NCBI RefSeq assembly: GCF_910592395.1
Contig: NC_088314.1
Coordinates: 14,818,001 to 14,882,000, forward strand
Direction of reading: 5' to 3'
Length of the DNA: 64,000 nucleotides
Origin: Lineus longissimus
Lineage: Eukaryota; Nemertea; Pilidiophora; Heteronemertea; Lineidae
The translations under genes and the position numbers were made by a program. How positions within the stretch are numbered: the first letter of the stretch is position 1; each line of letters starts with the position of its first letter. Positions 57,101-64,000 of the stretch are shown here, piece by piece. The notes under the pieces were generated by a model. It had not been told where the DNA came from, made no database searches, and saw nothing but the letters and a program-made list of their open reading frames with translations.

Positions 57101-58175
57101 TAAGGTCATCATTGATTGTAGCGCTATTGTCGTTGATGAAGCCCCAATGACCCACAAGGCAGCATACGAGGCCATAGACCGGACCCTGCAAGACATCAGA
57201 GGCAATTCATCTCCCTTTGCTGGAATTCCAACATTGCTGTGCGGTGACTTCCGCCAGATATTGCCAGTTATCAAAAACGGTACACAGGCAAACATCATCG
57301 ATGCATCCCTAAAGAAATCCTACCTCTGGAAAGACGTCCAAGTCGTACACCTACAAACAAACCTACGTGCTCACCTCACTGGAAATGCTCATGCTGGAAG
57401 TTATTCACAGCTCCTCATGTCGATTGGCAATGGAACATATCCCTTGCTTGAACCACCAACCACCATTACCGTTCCTCCCAGTCTACCGAAAGCAGACACA
57501 ACAGAACAATTGATTCATGCTATCTTTGCCGATTTACCGGAACAAGGACAGAATGATCAATGGATACTCGAACGTGCCATTCTTGCTCCTCTAAATGAAA
57601 CTGTCGACAACCTCAACCACACCATTCTTGCAACTTTGGACCGTCCAGAAATTACCTACAGGTCATTCGACACAACATTGACAACAGAAGAAGCTACTCA
57701 TTTCCCTGTTGAGTTCTTGAACTCTCTCAACATTGCTGGCCTGCCACCCCACAAACTGGCGCTTAAGATTGGCTGCCCCATCATTGTACTTCGATCCTTG
57801 GACCCACCAAGTATCACAAATGGAACTCGATGTCGCGTTGTAGCTTGCCACACCAATGTCATCGAGGTCCTCATCTTACATGGCCCTGCTGCTGGCAACC
57901 ATGCCTTCATTCCACGCATTCCATTGGTACCATCGACATCTGACATGCCATTCCTCTTCCGCAGATTGCAATTCCCGATACGCCTTTGTTATGCAATGAC
58001 TATAAACAAAGCCCAAGGCCAGACATTTCAGACCATAGGTCTCGACCTCACCACGCCGGTCTTCTCGCACGGCATGTTCTATGTCGCCCTGTCCCGCGTT
58101 GGAACCGCACAACGGATGCATATCTATGCACCAGAACATAAAACCAAAAATGTGGTGTACCAAGAAGTACTCTAA
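54117..58175 (+). pseudogene. Helitron Rep-helicase, two nonsense codons
   Basis: This is the rolling-circle transposase of a Helitron. One frame runs 54117-58175, broken only by TGA at 54822 and TAA at 56121. The N-terminal Helitron-like domain shows FCPECQAS and GKVDLPLYPRPP. The Rep domain has the HUH-type motif GLPHAHILLWL (about 55390) and the two-tyrosine motif SIKYVLKYVNKGSD (about 55827). A Pif1-family helicase follows, with Walker A DAPGGTGKT (about 56886), Walker B VVDEAPM (about 57133), CGDFRQILPV (about 57240) and INKAQGQTFQTIGLD near 58000. It lacks the endonuclease of Helentrons. It is only two point changes from open, so it is recent. Terminal TC and CTRR signals were not located with confidence. 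Confidence 0.92.
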
Positions 58176-58703
58176 ACTCACACCACATGAAGTTTTTGTG
58201 TGGGTTGCAGCACGTGTAGAGGTTCCATCATATTACTTTCACTGACTGTTCACTCATGTTACACTGCTCGATAATGAAGCACCCTTATCCAAGGTGACAA
58301 TACATAATAATGATTGCTGTTGTTTCGACACTTCTGAATCACTACTCAAAGTTGAGTAATGTAACAATAATGATATTTCCATGAGTGAATGATTAATATA
58401 TGACCTTTGTCCAAAAGGCTATTAAACATTGCATACACATTTTATATCTGACTTCTCTTATTCTTTCCTTTGGGCGGTTGCAGCACGTGTAGAGGTTCGA
58501 TCATAGCATAGACAAGAAAGATGTGACTTGGTTGTTGACTAACTGCTATCTCACTTCTATTTATTGGTCAAGAAACATCAGTCATTTCCCCCGCATTGCC
58601 TTCACTCAATTCGCCTGACAATTCACAGAACCCCTGGCATGTCCACATCATCCGTCCGCAGGACGGGTACCTTTCTAGTTCATGATAAAACTCCTTCTTT
58701 CAG
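58176..58703. other. Helitron 3' flank, with a repeated 20-mer
   Basis: GGTTGCAGCACGTGTAGAGG occurs at about 58203 and 58485 (direct repeat). No ORF is supported. Confidence 0.5.
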
Positions 58704-59172
58704 TCGCATCACAAAGGCTGTACACCAGCAGGAAACGTGCACTGAAGGATGGAGAAATGGATGCAGAAAGCACTGCAAAGAACAAGAAATCGAAAAAACA
58801 GCGTTCTAGGAAACAAAGGGTAAGATGAATTTTAATATTTAATATGTTCTATACTATACATCAGCTTGAGAAATCACCAGCAATTCAGGTGGAAAGGAAA
58901 AAACAAGAAATGTAAGTCATATTTGTTTGTCATTTCAGCTCTTTGATACAAGACAAAAGAGGCTTAAAACCACTAAAGAGAAGGCGACGTGGAAGGGGGT
59001 AAAGGAAGTCGACATGTCGGAGGAGGAGGACGCCGTCGAGGGCGGAGAAAAAGTTCTCCGCCGAATAACCAACCAAAGAAAGCGGTCCAGAGACATAAAC
59101 GACCTAATCGCCGAACTTGATAAGAGGGTGGAGGATGCGGCGCAGGGCCCCAAATTAAGGCGTATCATGTAG
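58704..59172 (+). CDS. Two exon-like segments, lysine/arginine-rich, unassigned
   Basis: Exon 58704-58819 (after TTTCAG, before GTAAG) and exon 58939-59172 (after TTTCAG, to a stop) join in phase 0. They encode a basic stretch (KNKKSKKQRSRKQR) and a C-terminus with VDMSEEEDAVEGG and KRSRDINDLIAELDKRVEDAAQGP. No family was recognised. They could be gene fragments carried by the Helitron, the tail of a host gene, or an accessory Helitron gene. Confidence 0.4.
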
Positions 59173-59914
59173 CTGTATACTTACTAGAATAGATAATGAA
59201 TCAAATAAGATCAAGAGTTTGTTATTCTATCTGCATGCGCATGCTAGTAGGAGATGGCATGAATATCAACTATGAGAGCACAAAGCGGTTGTCAATAGCA
59301 TATGAAGACTTCAAATACTGACATATTATTCCGGCTAAAATGGAATATAATGGGATGTCACAACTGACCCATTCAATATGCTGAATTATACCAGAATAAT
59401 TAGCATTATATCAAAGGACACGGACATAAATCCAATCATACTAAAGGATATCACATCAATATTTCTCAGAAATCGTGAATATATCACATATAATTTAATT
59501 GCATTACTGATATATCCTGACAATATAATGACATGGACTGACGTTATTTTGAGATATCCCGACATATAATGTGATTTCCCAAAGAATCACTGGAATATCC
59601 TGACATATACTAGAGTATACTGAAAATATACTTGAAAATATTGGTTCAGTGTCCCTATGTTCCGGTTATTCAGTTATACAAACAGGCGCTGAGTCAGGAT
59701 ACCTGCAATATACCAAAAATATATGCCATTTTATCAAGTAACATGCGATATATATTTTGTTATTAAGTCAGGATTTCAACCCATTTCGTGCAGTGTTGTT
59801 TACTCCATTCTTTATAAGATAAGTACAAGCAAATGTGATGATTACGATTGAATGAATTGTTGACTTGAATTTTCTGAGAGTCTTTATTTCTAATGACCTT
59901 TTGCTATATTTCAG
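59173..59914. other. No gene seen
   Basis: AT-rich sequence. A GCATGCGCATGC palindrome followed by TAG lies at about 59231-59244; it resembles a Helitron 3' hairpin plus CTAG, but the usual 10-base spacing is absent. Confidence 0.3.
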
Positions 59915-60458
59915 AGACAGCTGATGAAACATCTGTGCCAGACAGAAGCAAGCAAAAGGAACATCCTCAAGCAGAACCACAGGAACTTCCAGGTAAGGTT
60001 TGCATTTTTGTAGCACAAGTTGGCCGACATCTGTCACCAGCCACCATGGCACATTACGTATGCTCGCTGGCTCTGACAATAACTCCGTAACATATAGACT
60101 ATTTCACCCCATGTTATCATCAGTTCAGCCACCTGGGAGCACTTAATCAAAATGACAAAATTTGCCGTATCGATATGAAATGTTTGATGCTATGGACATC
60201 TCAGAAGCATACACAAGATGTTAAACAGGATTCTCAGTTCATCTGCTCTTCAAATATTCTTATGTCATTCCAGATGCTAATGAAATAGTTGCCCCATATG
60301 AAACTGAATTGCTACCTCAAGAAGGCATACCACACGATGATGGTGGAGAGCTACATCAGCAAGCTGTTCCAATGAGACTTCCTGGAACCAAGCGGAGTAG
60401 ATGTCCTGAACAAGAGGCCCAAGGGCCTGGCGCTCAGCTGGATGACCTAATAACATAG
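59915..60458 (+). CDS. Two exon-like segments, unassigned
   Basis: Exon 59915-59992 (after TTTCAG, before GTAAGG) and exon 60274-60458 (after CCAG, to TAG) join in phase. They encode an acidic, proline-rich piece ending KRSRCPEQEAQGPGAQLDDLIT. The C-terminus resembles, in outline (KRSR ... AQGP), the end of the preceding two-exon segment, suggesting two diverged copies of one terminal exon. Confidence 0.35.
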
Positions 60459-62480
60459 GACTGAGGGTATACTATAAAGTAGTAAATATCGGCTTTGTAC
60501 TACTGTTTGAAGGTCAAGAGAACACGTTATACCACTAAAATTTCCAATGCAGAGCTGCCAGCTGGATGAAATATGATTGAACTAATCAGCCATGGTATGT
60601 AAATATTACAGGAGGCAACGGAAGATATCCCTAGTTCAGTATGTTGTATCAGTAGCTTTACAGAAAAAAAGTGTCAGAGAGGATGAGACTTCTCCATGGA
60701 CAACTGTGGTATGTCCAGGCTGGGTTGTACAGCACAAGGATACAAAATGCTGTCTGTAATTGAGAGGTATCCTGATTTAACAGAGGTCAAAATAAATAGA
60801 AATTACCAGTTTGGGACTAGCACCACTTTCTTTTTTTTTTAATAAGGTAGAGATTACAGGAGTCAACAAAATTAATTTTATTGAGAGAAATTGACCTGTC
60901 CTGCAGGTGATTGGAATTTACAATACAAAGGGTCGTTTTTCATGACATTGTGCTCTACTGCGTATTCCTAGTCATAGTGAGTCGATCTGGAACCAATCTA
61001 TCCTTGGCGCAGACAGGTTCAAATTGGCTATATCTTGAATAGATCGAATTGCGATGAAAATCTAATGCAATAAAGGAGCAATATCGAAGAGACAAATTAA
61101 TCAAACCAATTGTCCACAGACTCGGACCCTGAAATGGCACGATGTATACGTGCATATAAAAGTATATCAATTGGTCCCATAGAGATGATGAGGCAATGTC
61201 AATATGCCTTGTTCCTTAGTCAGCAATATGCCCCTTTTTATACGGAGAAGAAGGAGAACCCAGAAAGGCCTTCACATGTCGGCTTCCAAATGGCTCGAAC
61301 CAACTGTACTATCACTACTATAACTTTAAAATGCGTGCTCCTCCTAGTCCTACATGTAGCAAGGTCTCAGCCAAAAAGGCAAAGTGAGCAGCTCCTTGGT
61401 AAGGCCATGTCAGGTTCCGCGCGCCTCTTCAGATACATCAAGTATTGAAAGCTGTGGTGAGCTGAGCACATAAAAGACCATGGTCACCTTAATTTGAAAA
61501 TCCCTTCATAATCAAGTGCTACCTCTGACTAAAACAGCACAATAGACCACCAATTTGATCCAGCTCCTAACTGCGGGAAAACCCAAGTCCAGCAACCAAA
61601 AGTACCAAAAATACATTTTTGTTTACATTTGAACTGCACACATGCGTTTGTTTACAATTTCATTTCCCGCGAAATCTCGAAAATCAGGTGACCTGCAATC
61701 GTGGATTGAAAATAACATTAACCTCGGTTCAGCAGGTCAGCAGGTACACCGGGTGTTCCAATCATCCCCCTACAGCCAGCCGTTCAAAAGGTAATGTTAT
61801 TCACCCCACAGGGAGTGCAAGTAATTGATTAAGCCCCTGCATAACTTAACAGCAATGGCTTGGCTTCTGTGAGTGGTAAGGAGAATTGACAGTTTTTTTA
61901 TGGGAGTAACATTATTGTGTTGCTTATTAAACGTCTACTTTTTACTCATGTAAGAATCGTAGTACTAATAATAACTTCAGCTTATTTTCCAGTTATGATA
62001 ACACATTCTAAAAGGCCTTAGTCACAGTATATCATTGTTTCTAATACAAAATACATTACGCCTCGTTTTGATCGGAGCGGTCTTGGTATCGTAACCAATG
62101 ACCGCCTGGGTAGGTATAAAATTCTGAATTTTAGCAGACGAATTATTTTCACCAAGAAGCAACGACTCAGCCCCACAAGACAATGTCAAGAACACGAGAT
62201 TTTGAAGTATTCCCCGATATATTGGGATTTGTGAAGTAGGGAGGATACCCGAGGACTCTTTCGAGGTCGTCAGTCAGGATTCAGAAGAGGTCACAGACGA
62301 GGAAATGGTAGAAATCGAGCTAGCAGACTGGGAATTCCCTTGCTGCGTGACGTCATCTTCACAAGCAACAATATGGCGGAGTTCCGGACACCAGGCTGGA
62401 TCATTCTTTGACGAAAACGGAACATATATACCTTTCAAATCGTATTTAATTTGTTTAATTTTGAAACCTTTTAGAATAGA
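60459..62480. other. No supported gene
   Basis: Short chance ORFs only. A GAGCGGTCTTGGTATCGTAACCAATGACCGCC-like stretch near 62076 is a diverged relative of the palindrome arm at 62481-62719. A possible short exon (VSQDSEEVTDEEMVEIELADW, about 62260-62330) could not be placed in a family. Confidence 0.4.
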
Positions 62481-62719
62481 AATTAATACCGAGCTGGCGG
62501 TCATTGGTTGTATAATCAAGACCGCTCGGGTAGACCGAAAATGCAGTCCAAAACCCGAGGCGCTTGCCTCGGGTTTTGGACTGCATTTTCGGTCTACCCG
62601 AGCGGTCTTGATTATACAACCAATGACCCGAGGCGCTTGCCTCGGGTTTTGGACTGCATTTTCGGTCTACCCGAGCGGTCTTGATTATACAACCAATGAC
62701 CGCCAGCTCGGTATTAATT
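62481..62719. repeat. Perfect 80-bp inverted repeat with a duplicated arm (foldback element)
   Basis: Bases 62481-62560 are the exact reverse complement of 62640-62719. Between them lies a 73-bp direct duplication of the second arm (62555-62627 repeated). The ends read AATTAATACC and GGTATTAATT. It is non-coding. Confidence 0.9.
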
Positions 62720-64000
62720 CCTTAAACACGCATCTTCATGATCATGATCTTTCTCAAACTAACTGAATGACCTAATCGCCTTGGACGCACAACCTAACCA
62801 CATATCAATCCGCCCCGACGATCGACACATCCATTCGATTCGATAACCCTCGATAAAGTTTGATAAATAAACTAGAACTGAGATTTCACAGGAGCACCTG
62901 TGAATTCATGACTCCAGGGTTGTTTTGAGGGCGATATTGTAAGAGTTGGTCTTGAGTATGGGGACGTGAAGGTCCGTGAGGCACCTGGGGAGAGAAGACT
63001 AGTTGAACGATGGGATCATGGAGGTATAAATAATTATTTATACCTCCATGATGGGATCTGACACGGACACTACTATTGATCTCATTATATGAATACCATT
63101 TAATTACAAAAAAGTGAAAACAGATCATATCATATTCCTTGGCATAAATTAAAATAGGAGTACGGGAACAAGGTTTTTTAGCAGGAGGAAAGCGAGAACA
63201 TTTTGCGCCGTCGTATTCCGATTTGGCTGGTTAGTGGTGAAATCTGCTTTTAATTTTGCAAATTAACATTTCTAACGTTGTCTGAATTAAAGATGCTTTC
63301 CCAATGCTTGACTGGTCTGGCAAGAGACATTGCCAGGAAAACGTGACGTCATTTTGGCCATTCTTCTTACCGCACGCCCTCTCTCTCCGTAAAAGTTCCT
63401 GACATGGTGTGAAGTGGGAGGGCGCACAATGGGAACCACACTGCCGCGATGTTAATAGTTTCTATTTATAGAATTCAGCGGCAGAGATTTTAGGCACGGA
63501 AAAAGTGGATTAACTCGGCTAATCTCAATGGATTTTACCCAGGAATGTTTTCAAGGCGAGAGAAACATCTGATTTAAGTACTGCGCTTATTAGATTTCAT
63601 GTTCAGGCCGAAGATTGGCCTAAAACGTGGACGAAAAGAGTGCATTATCGAGTGTTGGAGAGGTCACGTGATTGGACGAGAAACCTGAACAAAGTTTTCG
63701 TGCTTTTAGCTGTCAACATCAATGGCTATAATATACTCCTGCAGAATAGTAGAACTAATAGAACTAATTTCCGAAGTTTCCAATAGTTTGAACACAAATC
63801 AGAACATCACCCATCAGCTGGACTCAGATCTGCATAAATTACGATAAATAATGAGGTCGTCGCTTCAATTTCGCAAAGAAAGTTGACTCCATTCGAAGGT
63901 TGTTTTGACCAAATTCTGTTGAACTCATCGTTATGAGGCATTTGAACACATTCTCGTTGATCTTTTCTATAAACGTGTGAAGTTTCGTACCAAAATACGT
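62720..64000. other. No gene seen
   Basis: Apart from the palindrome at 63015-63052, nothing coding or structured was supported. Confidence 0.5.
63015..63052. repeat. Perfect 38-bp palindrome
   Basis: The 19-base half (ATCATGGAGGTATAAATAA) is followed at once by its exact reverse complement, with no loop. It includes TATAAATA. Confidence 0.9.

Noticed and set aside
59231-59244. Helitron 3' terminus at GCATGCGCATGC plus TAG
   Set aside because: The hairpin directly abuts the CTAG instead of lying about ten bases upstream, and no second copy is available to test it.
1-64000. CRISPR arrays, operons, bacterial origin or prophage
   Set aside because: No regularly spaced repeats; introns, U2 genes and eukaryotic transposons show animal nuclear DNA.

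Overview
This is animal nuclear DNA made almost entirely of nested transposable elements. There are no operons or ribosome-binding sites. Several genes have AG/GT-bounded introns, and TACATGTA-type words are frequent. A Gmr1-type Ty3/gypsy element, Kolobok-like, piggyBac, pogo and Helitron transposons, and Tx1, L2/CR1 and Jockey LINEs point to a marine invertebrate, perhaps a non-vertebrate deuterostome (Gmr1 elements were first described from deuterostomes). A mollusc or other bilaterian cannot be excluded. The only RNA genes recognised are two U2 snRNA genes, both split by retrotransposons.

1-13.6 kb: an old Ty3/gypsy element (5' LTR 11-871, gag, protease, start of RT) has been hit at least three times. 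A 2,176-bp element with TTAA duplications (2957-5132) carries a three-exon gene for a P2X7-ballast-like cysteine domain. A 371-bp solo LTR (5722-6092) has TTAC duplications. A Kolobok-like transposon begins at a TTAA at 6286. That transposon was in turn hit, at codon 3-4 of its transposase gene, by a complete Gmr1-like retrotransposon (6706-13566; AAAAT duplications; integrase upstream of RT; SAP and SCAN-like segments in gag).

13.6-20.5 kb: the rest of the roughly 12-exon THAP-domain transposase (+ strand, ends 18884), followed tail to tail with a 22-bp gap by a second P2X7-ballast-like gene (- strand, 20496-18907).

20.5-36.9 kb: two U2 snRNA units with nearly identical promoter blocks. Each is interrupted near U2 nucleotides 23-36 by its own Tx1-clade LINE (ORF1 with CCHC, ORF2 with endonuclease and RT, 3' UTR with a series of conserved hairpins). 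Copy A itself contains an L2/CR1-like LINE and a further 2-kb insertion.

36.9-46.8 kb: a gypsy RNase H fragment, a Jockey-like LINE, an internally deleted piggyBac (40618-42113, terminal inverted repeats found), an unassigned cysteine-rich exon, a 5'-truncated L2/CR1-like LINE, and a roughly 100-bp tandem repeat array split by a MITE.

46.8-64 kb: a decayed, unrecognised long ORF that may be a transposase (47377-49873), a pogo/CENP-B-like transposase (- strand), a nearly intact Helitron Rep-helicase (two nonsense codons), exon-like fragments downstream of it, and two perfect palindromes. I see no intact host protein-coding gene. Many ORFs are broken by single-base shifts, often at homopolymers, which could be decay or assembly error.
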